From: Leptodactylus fallax
Taxonomy: Eukaryota > Chordata > Amphibia > Anura > Leptodactylidae
Reading direction: 5' to 3'
Length of the DNA stretch: 64,000 nt
NCBI GenBank assembly: GCA_947044405.1
Contig: CAMRHE010000028.1
Coordinates: 8,738,501 to 8,802,500, forward strand
How positions within the stretch are numbered: position 1 is the first letter of the stretch; every line of letters begins with the position of its first letter. A model generated the notes under the pieces. It had not been told where the DNA came from, ran no database searches, and was given only the letters and a program-made list of their open reading frames with translations. This document shows, in pieces, positions 1 to 38,271 of the stretch. A program made the translations under genes and the position numbers.

Positions 1-1009
1 AGAAGACAATCCTGTAGTTCATATCTTATGGGATGATTCACAAATTACCTACTATTTCCTGTCTTGTGTGTGCAATATGATTAAAAGTGGAGAGACCTAT
101 GTGGTGTATAGACGGACCTTCACAGGAAGTCCGACCAATGTTGATGGCAGTATCTTGTCTGACATGTCACCAATTAGTGAAATGAAGAGGGAGAAGTTCA
201 GATGAGCGCTGTGCCCCTTCATAGAATGTATAGGTGACTCTGCCCCTTTATAGTATGCATAGGTGACTGTGCACTATATACCCCCCTTTCCAAGGTCAGT
301 CCAGCAAAGCCAATCACAGCTCAAGGGGCCAATTGCTCATCTGGGCCCTTCTGCCCCTTCATTTTATCAATCTGACATTACAGGACACTTTCAGTCATAA
401 ATTTCAAGACATTTCAAAATTCACACAGAAATTTGGGGCTGATTTTGCGGTAGTTTCCCACTAGAATCTGCCTCCTACTGTTATCAATGGAAGGCAGCAC
501 CGGACAATTCGTTTTTTAAGCATGTTGCAAAAAAGAAGGGTCTGTTTGATTCCCGCAGATTCAGCTGCAGGAACCCTAGGCTTACACTGATATGCCCCAT
601 TGTTTCTGAGGAACATCAGCATGCAAACCTGCATCAATTTACATTGCAGGCTCCACAGGGCCGAAAGTTGGAGAGGAATCCGAGGTGGAAGGCCGCCTCA
701 AATTCCTCTCCAAATTACTCTGTGTGAACAAGCCTTAAGGGAGGTGTGCAATGCAGTTCTTGTTGACTCCTCTATGGTAGTCCTCCTTCTTATCATGGGT
801 TGCCAATGGCCAGCAGACAGCTTATACATCTGTATACAGATCTGTATATAACGCTAGGTCTGCTGGGTCCAGTAGATGAATCGATACAGGCACTAGCACT
901 TCTCTTTACGTGGTGGACCAGACTATTTTTTTATTAGGAGCAATGTTCAGACTGTGTGGATGCAGCACAAACTATAAGGCCATGGTTTGGTTTTTATTTT
1001 GTTTTGTAG
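1..1009. other. Upstream non-coding DNA with an interspersed repeat
   Basis: No coding exon is recognised here. About 430-745 resembles the frog repeats whose ends read like 'ttcacacagaaatttgg' and 'ccaaattactctgtgtgaac', in inverted orientation to each other. Related sequence recurs at about 4795-5030, 14310-14420 and 53400-53690. The short open frame at 600-851 lies inside this repeat and has no recognisable protein content. The rest is unassigned. Confidence 0.4.
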
Positions 1010-1093
1010 ACTTTGATGAATTTGGGGTTCAAGAAAATTTGGAGGAAGAATAAAACGAAAGCCAAGACAATTACTGGAGATCTCAGACTTCAG
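1010..1093 (+). other. Candidate exon of unknown gene, possibly TANK 5' UTR
   Basis: An 84-bp block is bounded by a pyrimidine-rich acceptor (tttttattttgttttgtag) and a CAG|GTTTGT donor. It is purine-rich, unlike the flanking T-rich DNA. One frame is open throughout (28 codons, basic). Another reads FDEFGVQENLEEE and then a stop, which would suit a terminal coding exon. No family is recognised. It could be an upstream non-coding exon of TANK, an exon of another gene or chance. Only the splice-like borders are seen directly. Confidence 0.22.
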
Positions 1094-1433
1094 GTTTGTT
1101 ATTTTTGTTCACTCATTTAGAAGAATTTTTAGAATATGTTAATATGCAATTCATCTTTAGGCTGGAAAGAAATCGGACTATATAAGTAACCTTACAGCGA
1201 ACCATCCATCATTATGGCAGTCTTAGGTCCAGAATTCTGCATTGACCCCAGTGATAGCTCCATGCAATGGTCAGTCTTTGGAGACAGCTGAGGCATCATG
1301 CACATGATCGTAGTTTTCAGATGCACATAAAAGTACGGACCTCTACATTTGTATAGCCCCATACACACATCTGCTGTGTTTGTAGTGTATAAAACCACTT
1401 TTAATAACTGAACAGTTCAGGTAATATATCTTA
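1094..1433. other. Unassigned non-coding stretch
   Basis: Short open frames occur on both strands, but none has recognisable protein content. No structured repeat was seen. Confidence 0.3.
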
Positions 1434-1770
1434 TTAAAGAAATCTGTTTCCTTCTCCGCTTATCAGGCTGTTACTTCTTACATAGAAATCTAGAGGGAGG
1501 AGGAGGCTGAAAAAGACACACAAATAACTGCAGCGGGTAAACTCTGCTACACTGTGAGTCAGGGAGTTCTTCTGATACTGCCGAATCTTCAGTATAAGAC
1601 TCTGCACAGAATGAGAAAATTAAGTAATTGACAGACTCCCCCTCCCCTTTTCCATTGACTTCCTTGTGTGAGGTTTATACAAATAGCAATCTGAGTGATA
1701 AGGAGGAGGAAAGCAGCCTAAGAGGCGGAGAAGGAAGCAGATCTCGTTAATAAGATCTATTACAAAGTGT
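1434..1770. repeat. Interspersed repeat, copy 1 (pairs with 58761-59115)
   Basis: The block runs through 'tcttacatagaaatctagag', 'aataactgcagc', 'ctacactgtga' and an 'aggaggagga(a/g)agcagcctaa(g/t)agg' segment. The same order of words occurs at 58761-59115. The two copies therefore belong to one dispersed family, of unknown class. Confidence 0.6.
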
Positions 1771-3284
1771 CTTATATTCCCCTGTACTATTCATTTCTGA
1801 AGAGTTGTTTTATAATTGGAGAGTCTCTTTAATGGAGGAAATAGCGTTAAATAATACAGGAACCATTACTCATCTGATAAATTCCCTGCTGATTCAGCGC
1901 TGTCACTAAAGTGGTCTCCACTGGATTTTCCTGCAGCAGTGATATGCCGTCTACCCACGTGACCTCTGTAGCCAATCACTGGCCTCAGCACTCTTGTACC
2001 ATACATGCCAGCATTGCTGAGGTTAGTGGTCATATAAGTAGTCACGTCAACCGTTAGAGACCCCCGGAGCACCAGCTCTAGATCAGCAGGGGATTTATCT
2101 CAGGAGCTTTGATTCCTTTTGTATTTTATGGCATTTACTTTCTTTAAGCCACTTTTGCAGATCCTGGAAAACCCCTTTAAGGACTTGACCACGCAGATAG
2201 TGTATTGTTTTATCTCAGAAACCTCTTTTAAGGTGGCCAAACACATTAGGTTGACTGTCTGATGTGTATGGGGGTCTATCTATTCCCCCTAGATGGCAGA
2301 TGTTGGGGGAAAGAAGGATCAAGCATGTTGAATTTCAATATGTCCTATCCTCTGCTCCTGCAGCCAATTATACTGTACACCTCTCCTCATTGATGTAGGG
2401 CCAAGCATGCATATCAATGATGGATTCTGGGGAATAGCACTCTGAAGTGGATGTTCAGCTTTATTCCATGCAGTAATGTGTTATAATAGTCAGAAATGGG
2501 CTGGTAAAGATATTTTTAGACCTTTTGTAGGTCAATGGTTGATCGATAGGTGAGAGCTATTGTCACTTCCTTTTTCCTAGTTATCCCTGATACAGGTCGT
2601 ACTGAGTGCATTATTTGTGAGGTGTAGACGATGAGCATAACCTGACTGACCAGTCATCTCTGTTCTCATTTACACAACTCAGAAATTCCTATAACCCAGA
2701 TTTGTGTAATCTTGGGTTTGGCTTGTGTCATTGAGACCGAATAGGCGGACTCCATTGTAACAGCTGCTGCATTCTCTACAGTATATGTAATGCCTAAGGA
2801 GAAGGAGGGAAAGGGAAATAGACACTGTATGATTCATAAAGGGAAATCTTCTATGCACACATGGCCGCAGTCCTAGGAAGTTCCATAAACGTCTCGACAC
2901 TCGAGCTCATATTAATGACTTTTAGCCTGCGAGTATCTCCTACTTCCGCACACTTTTTCTGTGGCTGCATTGTGGTTCTTACCTCATTGATATCCATATG
3001 GCCAGAATATATACCAGCTTCATACTTCACCGATTCCCTATAAACCTTGGAAGTGGAACTCTTTATAGCCACAGCCCCTGAGATCTTGGCCTTGGCTGCC
3101 CAGCTGTACAGGGAGCTGCAGCTGGAACAAGTCACTTGAATGGGGCTATGCTTCAGATTCATGCATTGCTGGGTGGCCAAGAGCACCATTATATTTGGCA
3201 AACAGTGAAGGGGACATGGCAGAAAGAAAACACTGTGGCCCCTAATTTTCAGAATCTGTGAGAGTCCTAGGGGTCAGTTGGGAA
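1771..3284. other. Intergenic DNA with several dispersed repeat fragments
   Basis: No exon is recognised. Fragments that look like common frog repeats include 1860-2190, 2230-2370 (starting 'aaggtggccaaacacattagg') and 3060-3160 (containing 'ggaacaagtcacttgaatgg'). A 116-codon minus-strand open frame at 2851-3201 overlaps the last fragment and has no family signature. Confidence 0.35.
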
Positions 3285-3597
3285 CATAATGTCAAGGGAA
3301 TAAACCTTTAAGATTAAGGTACCATGTACGGGTTATTCCTGCAGCGCTTTTCACAGAAAATCTGCAGAGTTTTCCTCTACGGACTTTCTGCTTCAATTTT
3401 ACTTGTAGGGAAGCCACCAGTATTTCCATAGGTATAATTGACATGCTGCGATTTCCAAAAATGCAACAGTTTTGGGAATCGCAGCATTTCAACTGCGTAT
3501 ACTTTTCTGCAATGTGTGGATGGGATTCGCTAGACTGTAAGACACTGCGGTCAAACTGTGGCGTTTACACCACATGGGGCCCCCAGCCTAAAGTAGT
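3285..3597 (+). repeat. MITE-like repeat, 'GTGGGGCC' family, copy 1
   Basis: Internal landmarks are 'gcgcttttcacagaaaatc', 'ctctacggactttctgcttc', 'aggtataattgacatgctg', 'gatgggattcgctaga' and a terminal 'cacatggggcccccagcctaaa'. The same landmarks occur in the same order at 36290-36607 and reversed at 10876-11168. The termini are related to 'ggccccac.t.gcg', which suits a non-autonomous DNA transposon. Confidence 0.6.
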
Positions 3598-5751
3598 TCT
3601 ACAAAAATGACAACAATGTACCATAGAGCACAGATATACTGTGTTTCTCTATTGGTCCCTATTTCAGAATGTTCCTCTATTAGCATCTAGAACGAGTGTC
3701 TACCACTATGGAGGACTCAGCACATCTGTACTTTACATAGCCTGCTCATTCATTGTAACGGGAGCTGTACAGGGGTTGATTCTGCTCGTAACCTGCACAG
3801 ATATGTCTGCAAACTGTTACTGGGTGCAAAAAACTGAGGATTATCCAAATCTCACTGCTTACAATGTCAGAAAAGTCTTCTATGTACTTGTACCTACTTC
3901 TGGCTGCTCGTGTGGGTACAGAAGGGATATTATTTACAGACAGCAGCAGCTTTACTGACTCCGCTCATAGATTGTTTGTTTGTTTTTTTCTTGTGTTTTA
4001 TCTGCTTGGTTGCATGGATTTGTCCTGTATTTACAGTCCAGTGTTCCTGGACTTTTGGTCACTTGGGCTTTTCTCAGGTATTTGTTTGCAATTGTATAGC
4101 AACTCCTGGTAGAATGACAGGACATTATCAGCATGGATCTGGACAGACTCCTCCTTATTGCACATGTCCACAGCTTCAAAGACAAAAGTAAAATGTGTTT
4201 CAGCCATAATTTGATCATTAGCAGCAGAAAAACTGAGAGGACATTGTGTGTGAAGTTTATACAGTCATAGGACAGATTGACCAACAAGACCCTGCACATA
4301 TTTTCAACTTTTCATGAAAACTCAGGTGCCCTTTAAATGGGAATAAACTGCAGCACCAGGTACGGCCACTATGACATTGACAGCTCTGTGTCTGGTAAAT
4401 GATGAAATGGGTACAGAACTCGCCTGATAGCTGCAACCCCTCACTGATTTTGTCAGCACAGCTGCCAAGAGTCTGACCCACATATTGATCCCAAATTGTA
4501 AATTCTTAGAAAACCCCTGACAAATCCTTCGCAACCGCTACAATGTATCAAATCTAGACATTCAATAAGCAAAAATCTGTCTGCTGTCCAGAAAGTTATC
4601 CGCAATGTATCAATGTAGGAAGGGGCTATCAGCATGAAGTCAGCAAGGATGTTGCTAGGTTCACACCTTGGGGACCCCACAAACGGAAACCTAATCTGCT
4701 TAAAAAAGCGGTTACCCACAGACCCCATAGACTATAATGGGGTCCACCGGGTTTCCGCCCGATTTCTTCCCGAACAGAATCTGGTTCAAACAGGACACAT
4801 TGTAGCAGACGTTAAGGTTAGCTCATACAGCAGATTTTACAGCAGGACCCACCATACAGAATCCACAACAGATATCTTTCTGCTGATGGTAGAAATATTT
4901 CCTGCTCCCATTGACTTCAATGGGACATTAAGGTGAAATCTACTTGGAGATTGGGCAGGACGAGGCGGAATGGGAGGCGGATTTTTTTGCAGAGAATTTG
5001 TGTGTAAAAATTCCACTGTGTGAACTTACAGTTTTCAACCTCACCATGTTGCCGAAAAGATGTCTAGTCACTGACAGCAGGAAGAGATCCTGAAAACTGA
5101 AATCATTTCTATAAATAATGATGCCACTACTATGTCACCCAGTCATCGGCACATGACCATAAAGAGCAGTGACTGTAAATAGTTTCCCAGTAGTGGGAAT
5201 TTACCGGCTGTGTTTTCTCTTCCTCATTCACGTTGTATTCAAGATGTAAAAGTGAAAACATTTTTTGACACTTTGATATAAGATTATTTTAGTGAGATTC
5301 TAATTTCACTTACGTCACATGGGCCGGATGTGCTAGTAGGAGATCGCATGGATTTTTCCTTACCCTGTTATTGTGTCTGAAAAAGTTCCATAATGGAAGA
5401 GTTTTTTCCTCCCTCTCAGAAAGGGGTTACTAAAAGTTAGTCAATAAGTTATAGGTATCCCAAAAAGGTTCCATTGAAAAATATAATGCATCCTTTAAAA
5501 TACAAGCCCTCCATCAGCTACTTTGACATAAAAATAATAACTTCTGACAAGTCCTACCTTCCTTCCACTCCCAGCTTCACCATTTGGTCCCTGTCTTTCT
5601 TGCCCACAGCTTAGAAGCAAGTAGCGGTGATGTAGTGATGTCACTATTTCGCGCCTGTGGTGCCAACGCTGTCGGCAACAGGGTCCGGAGTGGACTCTGG
5701 GAAAGCAGGGTAAGATGTCAGTATTCCCTTTTTTGTGCAATTTACAGTGGG
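3598..5751. other. Intergenic DNA, no gene recognised
   Basis: Unassigned single-copy-looking DNA mixed with repeat fragments. About 4640-5030 contains the frog motifs 'gaccccatagactataatgg' and 'actgtgtgaacttac', which recur at 30600-30800 and 46430-46600. The 5580-5720 stretch is somewhat richer in CpG ('tatttcgcgcctgtgg') and has a CAGG|GTAAGA donor-like site, but nothing shows it to be a promoter or exon. Confidence 0.35.
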
Positions 5752-6118
5752 GACATGAGGAAGGGACATTATACTGTACTGTGTCGGGTCCTTGAGGTGA
5801 GGGAACTATACTGTTGGAGGCTACAAGGGGGATATTATACTGTGTGGGGGGTCACATGAGAAACAATATATTATATAGAGCCCTTAAAGGGAGCATTATA
5901 CTGTGTGGGGGTCACAAGAGGGACATTATACTGTTTGGGGGTCACACGGGAGACAATATACTATATAGGGCACTAAAAGTGAACCTTATACTGTGTCGGG
6001 GGCAAAAGAGGGACTTTACACTGTGCCGGGGCCACAAGGAGTATGTTATACTGTATGGGGGCCACTGGGGGGGATGTTATGCTATGTGAGAGCCACTGGG
6101 GGAGTGTTGTAGTATGTA
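5752..6118 (+). repeat. 30-31 bp minisatellite, about 12 diverged copies
   Basis: Units follow the pattern 'ttatactgtgtgggggtcac' plus about 10 bases such as 'aagagggaca'. Copies diverge by substitutions and small indels and fade out near 6118. The repeat keeps a frame open from 5814 to 6089, but this is a by-product of the period. It lies about 110 bp upstream of the candidate TANK 5' exon. Confidence 0.8.
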
Positions 6119-6228
6119 TGTAAATTTTCCAGATTTTGTCCCTCTGTCTGTCCTCTGGTCGTATCTCATAGGGTTAGTCTGGCCTTTAGCTTCACACTAG
6201 TTAAGTGTTGCCTTTATAACTCTTACAG

Positions 6229-6315
6229 ATATTACAAGACCATCATTAAGGATGACGTAAGAAAGGAAGATCACAAGTCGTGTCACCAGGGATCCTGGCT
6301 TTACTCATATTTCAG
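6229..6315 (+). other. TANK: Candidate non-coding 5' exon of TANK
   Basis: The block follows a good acceptor (cctttataactcttacag) and ends at a consensus donor, CAG|GTGAGT. It lies 110 bp upstream of the exon that carries the start codon. As I recall, mammalian TANK has non-coding 5' sequence before its ATG exon, so the position fits. It contains a minimal upstream frame, ATG ACG TAA, at 6252-6260. Because it has an acceptor, the true first exon and promoter would lie further upstream. A chance pair of splice motifs cannot be excluded. Confidence 0.42.
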
Positions 6316-6447
6316 GTGAGTGGGCCGGTGTTGTAATGATGTAATGGCGTCATAGAAGAACTTCCCGTGATTCATCCCTGTCGTTAATTATTGTAGGTCG
6401 TTGTTATTATCCACACCCTTTTTAGTGATGATACAGAACTGGGAAAT

Positions 6448-32341
<25,894 letters not shown>

Positions 32342-33413
32342 AAACCAGAAGATCCTTACGGTGTCCATAATGTATTTTTTGTCCTTCTCTAACCTTCATT
32401 TCTTTCTTAGACTGTTTCGGGGTCATGAATATTTTACCTGGATGACATGGTTTGACCTTGTTGGCCTTGTTTGGCTATCCATTCATAATAATAACCACTA
32501 TACTCCCCTAATTCATTGCATTATATTTGTTGTGTAGTTTTTTTTTTTTTGTTTTTTTTTACTAGCGCATTATCTGCATATACTGTAAGTTGTAATTCAT
32601 TAAATTGTATTAGTTATCATGTAGCTTGAGTATATGACTATACTGGCCCATATAATATATTTTGTATATTTTTTGTATTTTTTTTTTTTTTTTGTGGATT
32701 TTTTTTTTTTTTGCTAATGTTTTAATTAGACACAATATACGTCTGCTGTCCCCAAACAGATTGCACTTTTATTAGAGATCATTTTATCACAGCAACTACA
32801 AATAACTGTATTAAATGTATTTCCCCATAGTCCAAACACATTTTATTTCCTGTTTAGAAAAAAAAAAGGTAAAAAATTTCATGAACACATAAAGTGACAA
32901 AGCCCTCAAGCAACAAGCTAACAGCATTCCTGTATTTTAGCACTAGACTCCACGTCATGTTCCAAGCACAAAGGCTTGTAGGTGCATTTTTTATTATAAA
33001 TATGTGATAAAAATTAATAAAATGTGTTAATGAAGAGAGAAATAGATAAAGTAACATATCTAAAAGATAAAGCAATGTATCAAAAAGATAAAGTAACATT
33101 TCTAGAAGATAATGTATCAAAAAGACTCGTTTTACCCTAATAATACATTAAAAATCTATGTATTTAAACAGTATATGTATTCTATTCTATAGACATTGTA
33201 TAAAGCTGTATATGTACCTGCAAATGATACAGATACAAATGATAAAATTTCATATTTATATTTTCAGTAATTATTTTCATCTATGTTATTTTAAGCAATG
33301 CATTAAATTGGATTTTTTTTTTTTTGAAATGCCAAAAAGCAACATTGGTTTTCTTATATTATTTGGCTTCTACCCATTACAATGTTCATCATTATTTTTA
33401 GATATCAAAAATA
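32342..33413 (+). other. TANK: TANK 3' UTR region, poly(A) site uncertain
   Basis: Downstream of the stop the sequence is T-rich with several T-runs (32530-32560, 32679-32712). Possible poly(A) signals are ATTAAA at 32599-32604, followed by a T-rich region, and AATAAA at 33016-33021. Neither can be chosen from sequence alone. Confidence 0.4.
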
Positions 33414-34015
33414 TTTTTGCTTTTTTATTTTTTTATATTTTATTTTTACATTAAAAATAACGATCTTTAAATATTGAAGAGATGACCAATGACTATGCCA
33501 GATAATTTGATTATTTTTACTCAAATTTATTTGATATTTTTTGCTTTTATTTTTATTTTTTATTTTTTTATTTATATTATATTTTTACATTTAAAAATTT
33601 GTAAAAAATAATGATCTTTAAATATCAAAGAGATGACCAATGATTATACCAGATAATTTGATTATTTTTACTCAAATTTATTTATTTGATATTTTTTGCT
33701 TTTATTTTTATTTTTTTTTATTTTTATATTTTAATTTTAGATAAAAAAAATTTTTTTAAATAATGATCTTTAAATATCGAAGAGATGATCAATGACTATT
33801 TTTACTCAAATTTAATTCATTGATATATTTTTTGCTTTTATTATTTATATTTTTTATTTTTTTTATTTTTATTCATATTTTATTTTTACATTAAAAATAT
33901 TTAAAAAATAATGATCTTTAAATATGGAAGAGATGATCAATGATTCTATAATTTTTAAGCAAATTTATATTTAAATTAATTTGATATATTTTGCTTTTAT
34001 TTTTTATTTATATTT
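33414..34015 (+). repeat. AT-rich tandem repeat, about 150 bp, four copies
   Basis: Each unit contains 'gatctttaaatat', 'gaagagatga(c/t)caatga', 'atttttactcaaattta' and a T-rich spacer. The first word occurs near 33463, 33613, 33764 and 33913, spaced 149-151 bp apart. Later copies lose parts of the middle. Confidence 0.85.
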
Positions 34016-34617
34016 TCGACACTCAAAAAAATTGTTTGGATGTTTGTTTCATAATTGGACTTATCTGATGTGTAACACAAAGGCTTTGCCAAAAGTGAGA
34101 CTGATGGTGACTCAACGTCAGCCTTACTCTCGAGATTGTCAGGACAAGGTCTGTAGTTAAGACGCTGTGTGGACGGAGTGTTTGGTCTGTTGAGAGGGTC
34201 CCTATAGTAGCAGATCCCCGGGGATATTGCACTTCTCCCTAACAACCTTGTACAACACACTAAACCTTCAGCCCACATTAGTCCTACTACAGCAGCAGCT
34301 TCTGTCCTTCGTGGTATACCTAGAGACTTTGTTTATTGTGAGATGTTCCTAGTGAGAAGAGTGATATATCCCAACCCATCTCTTACTGCCCCTGCGTAAA
34401 AGGAGCACCACTAATTATACCACATGTGTAACAAGGAACAAACCGGAGACCCCGGTAAACAAAGGCGTTCTTCATTTTAGCAATCAAACCTGACAGTCGG
34501 CTATGAAGTGTGTCAGTGCGGAGGCTGTCGCTGTGCACACTCAGCGATGTACTTGTTATAAATATGTATATCATGATGTGGACGGCCCTTTATTTATGTT
34601 ACTGCTAACATACTGTA
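34016..34617. other. Intergenic, no feature recognised
   Basis: Less AT-rich than its surroundings, with short frames on both strands that show no family signature. Nothing further can be supported. Confidence 0.3.
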
Positions 34618-35107
34618 CAGTGCTGTGCAAAAGTTTTAGTCAGGTATGGAACAGAATACTGCACAGTAAGAATGCTTTCAGAAATAGAAGGGTTAATAGT
34701 TTATTTTAAGAAGTGAATGAAGAAAAGAGAAATGTAAATACTATCGATATTTGGTGTGACCTTTGCTCTTTGGAGGAGGAGTCCTGGAAGTGATGATCCG
34801 GCCCCCACAAATATAGCCCTGATCTCATCATCATCCAGTCTGTCTGGGATGACATGAAGAGACAGAAGGATTGGAGCAAGCAACATCCACAGAAGATCTG
34901 TGCTTAGTTCTCCAAGATGGCGGCGGGAACAACCTCCCTGCCCAGTTCTGCTAAAACCGGTCTGTACCGAGAAGGTGGCAAAGGGCACATATCAAACCGA
35001 ATATTGATGGGATTTACATTTCCTTTTTTTTTTCATTCACAATAATAAACTATTAACCCTTCTATTTCTGGAAGCATTCTTACCGCACAGCCTTTTTCCC
35101 ACACCTG
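34618..35107 (+). mobile_element. Tc1-derived MITE with transposase tail
   Basis: It starts after TA with 'cagtgctgtgcaaaagtttt', a known Tc1-type terminus in fish and frogs. The inverse sequence 'ataataaactattaaccctt' plus 'ctatttctggaagcattctt' lies near 35040-35085; the last ~20 bp of the right end are missing after 'cacacctg'. Inside, SVWDDMKRQKDW is the remnant of a transposase C-terminal part. Most of the gene is deleted. Confidence 0.8.
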
Positions 35108-36289
35108 TATATTGAATGACTGGACTGGAGGAATCTTCCATCCTCCTAAGGGTTAGTAGTTAAAAGAAAGAAATGAGTTTAACTTTCTAGAGTTTTATTT
35201 TGTTGTGGTTCATTTTTTTAATGGTTTACCATGTTGTTTCTTTAATACGGGGGATATATGGGATTTAGAAATAGTTCTGCTTTTTCACTCCAGAAACAGC
35301 CCCCACACTTCCACAGGCTGTGTCCGGTACTGCAGCTCGACCGCTTTCAAGCAGACCTTTATTCCTAATCAAGGAACGGTAAAACTAGCAACTAAGCGTC
35401 AAGTCTTTTCACTGTGGATTTCCACCAATGAATATCGCACAAGGGCTTCACATCTTGGACATGCCAAAACTAGATCTGGATTTAAGCTCATATTATAGTA
35501 TCATGGAGAGCAAGACCCCAGCCTAATTTGTACATGAAAGTCATACATGGCCCTACAAACAGGGCTATTGAGTTGGAGTCAGGGCTAGTTTTGGATGGAG
35601 ATTGTGTAAGAAGAAATTACTGACCCCCACTCCGGTTTCAAAATAAAACAATTATTTATGTTAATTATCTTATACATTTATTAATATTTTAGAATTAGAT
35701 ACATAGTTTGTTACTGTCATATGAATCAATCGCTAGATTTTTCATGAATTAGAGCTTACTGCTTCTGTCTGACCATGATTGTCAGCCATTTATGAAGGAG
35801 TCAGAGTCATGTTGTGGAAAAATAGAGGAGTCAGAGTCGGTGGTCTGGTGTACTGACTCCACCTCTCTGACTATCAAGCAGCTTTTCCTGTCACCTTATG
35901 TCTTTTCGGGCAAAGCCCATGCTCCTTCTATATCAATCTGCCGTTCAGAAAGCTAAGGTACAGAAAGGCCTAACTGTATACAGTCTTTAGTTATTGACCT
36001 ACTTGGATCACGACCTAGCGCTACATGACTTTTTGTCTATTTTATTAAATTAGGTGCAATATTAAGTGGTAAAATGAAGTATATTGATGATAGCCTTCAT
36101 GTAGTCTGAACTTCCCATGGTTAAAAAAAATTCCACCCTTTGCAGCAGGCCGATTTTTGGCGGACACTCCGTTGGAGACTAATTGAACAATTAGATGCTG
36201 CCTAACAAAAAGAACAAAAGAAATATATAAACTGCAACATAAGACACAATCCATAGAGAAGAGTTTCTGGAAAAAAAAAATCCCTTTAA
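35108..36289. other. Intergenic with a GGAGTC-rich repeat
   Basis: 35564-35875 holds 'gggctattgagttggagtca' at one end and 'gagtcagagtcggtggtctg' with 'gtactgactccacctct' at the other, typical of a dispersed frog/fish repeat with inverted GGAGTC ends. The rest is unassigned. Confidence 0.4.
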
Positions 36290-36607
36290 GGCTAAGGCCC
36301 CACATAGCGTCCTGCAGCAAAAAAGCTCTGTGGGAAAAAAGGTTTCCTCTGCGGACTTTCTGCTTCAATTATACCTATAGGGAAATCATCGGCATTTCTG
36401 TAGGTATAATTGACATGCTGTGATTTCCAAAACCGCAACGGTTTTGGAAATTGCCGCATCTCCACAAAGCGTATTATACCGCAAAATGGGGATGGGATTC
36501 GCTAGAATTCCATCCACTTTGCTGGACTTTAAAACACTGTGGTTTTTTTCCACAGCGTTTCCGTCGTGGGCAAACCGCGGCATTTACGCCACGTGGAGCC
36601 CCAGCCT
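36290..36607 (+). repeat. MITE-like repeat, 'GTGGGGCC' family, copy 3
   Basis: It starts 'aaggctaaggccccacatag' and ends 'cgccacgtggagccccagcc', inverted to each other. Internal landmarks match 3285-3597 in the same orientation ('ctctgcggactttctgcttc', 'gatgggattcgctaga'). Confidence 0.72.
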
Positions 36608-36617
36608 TATAGCTCCC

Positions 36618-36998
36618 TTTATAGAGGACGTTTCAACAGGTCTGAAAAGCCCAATGACATATATCATCTGATCGGCGCTGTCACCCTGAGCATAGTGGTA
36701 TTTTGTTTATCCAAATTTATTCAGCCATTCTGAAGATATAAGACCTGTTAGTGTTGATGTAAAATAAGGATCTACTAGCCAAGTGCGAGGTAACACTGTA
36801 TGACATACAGCACATAGAGAAATCACAGTGTCACTGCCCACATGGCTAACAGCTAACATTAACACTAACAGGGCTTATATCTGAGGAATGGCTGAACAGA
36901 TTTGTATATACAAAATACTAGAATGCTCAGGGTGACAGCGCCGATCAGGTGATGGATGTCATTGGTCTTCCCCGACCTAGTGACAGGTTCTCTTTAAA
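36618..36998. repeat. Fold-back MITE with arms of about 170 bp
   Basis: The left arm contains 'ctgatcggcgctgtcaccct' and 'cagccattctgaagatataa'; the right arm has the inverses 'agggtgacagcgccgatcag' and 'ttatatctgaggaatggctg'. The arms meet around 36800-36835. A fragment of one arm is at 29190-29285. Confidence 0.82.
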
Positions 36999-38271
36999 TA
37001 AATGTAACTGACAATTCACATTTTAAAAGAGGTTTCTTTTCTTTGTTTCATTTGTCCAGCACAATAAAATCAGGGATTTATGTGCAACCATTGGGGCAAC
37101 CATTATTTCTGTATTATTTTTGTAACATATTTCAGCAGTTTGGTATTCTCTTATTTTACCCATTCATCATCAATAATTCACTACGTACACTTGGTATATA
37201 TTCTTATAGAGATTCTTTCATATACTTTATTATATACTCAATGTGTTTTTCTATTATTGGAAAATGTGACCATATTGTCCTTTTACATTCACGTCACTAT
37301 GGTCCACACATCACTATAGCGGGCACTGAAACGTGACATGTCAGCACTTAAGAGTGCAAACAGATGTGGCAGAGGAACCAAACGGTGCCAGTGGGGGAAG
37401 GGTAAAAACTTCTAATGGTAAGCTATTAAGAATCATTGGTGATTCAATTGGATTCTGGAACCGGAAGTGACAAAATACTTCACCTTACTGCAACTTTATC
37501 TGCAACTCGGCCATAGTGTATAGCCCAAAAATTTCATATAAACTCAAAGCCCTTAAAATTCCAATGGGTGTCCATGATAAAAGAACAAAAGTAAAAACTT
37601 TTTGTAAACAAAATTACTTTTTTTTTAGACACGTTGCCCCATTACTGTACCATACAGCCATTTTACTACTTGTAGAGCTGGAAGAAGGTTCTGCATCCTT
37701 TACTGTACTTGTCTCCTTCTTCAAAAAGGAATGCAGGAAATAAAATGCTGGAAGTGACAGCAACACCGCACCTTGAGCTGCTTATTATTTTGTCAGTGTC
37801 TAGATGTAACGCTCCGCACCGCCTGTGGCACCCCCATTCTCTCCCTGGAATCACAGACAGCTGCTTGTAGATAATTATACTGTCACTGCTTGTTATATTA
37901 GAGAGGAAAACAGCGCGGTGACAGATTCCAAGACTCTCCATTTTGTCATTGATTTTAGTCTATTAGTCTATTATTATTACTATATTTTCAGTTTCTGCAG
38001 TTCTTGTAGAAATTATGTAACATCTTTACATCTTCATACTATGGAACATATGTTGTTTTCTACAGTTACTTCAGGGAAACAAGATGGATTACTTTATATA
38101 TTGTTGATGAATTAACAGGGGTGTAAAGTAAAGTAACCATGGGGCTCCTCGGCAAGCCTTGTAATGGGGCCCCACTCTACTATGACCACCTTAGATTTAG
38201 ACCACACGAGTCAGGTCCGCCATATACATCCCACAGCGCAACCACCTGCTGTGAAAAACAGAAACAGAAAT
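36999..38271. other. Intergenic, no feature recognised
   Basis: Short frames only. 38110-38180 ('ccatggggctcctcggcaag') looks like a dispersed repeat. Nothing else can be supported. Confidence 0.3.

Noticed and set aside
2851..3201. A 116-codon minus-strand frame
   Set aside because: Overlaps a dispersed repeat fragment and has no family signature.
5580..5720. CpG-containing block as TANK promoter
   Set aside because: Too short and too few CpGs for an island, flanked by repeat-like sequence, and no transcription start can be placed.
5814..6089. A 91-codon frame with repeated ILCGGHKRD
   Set aside because: Translation of the 30-bp minisatellite.
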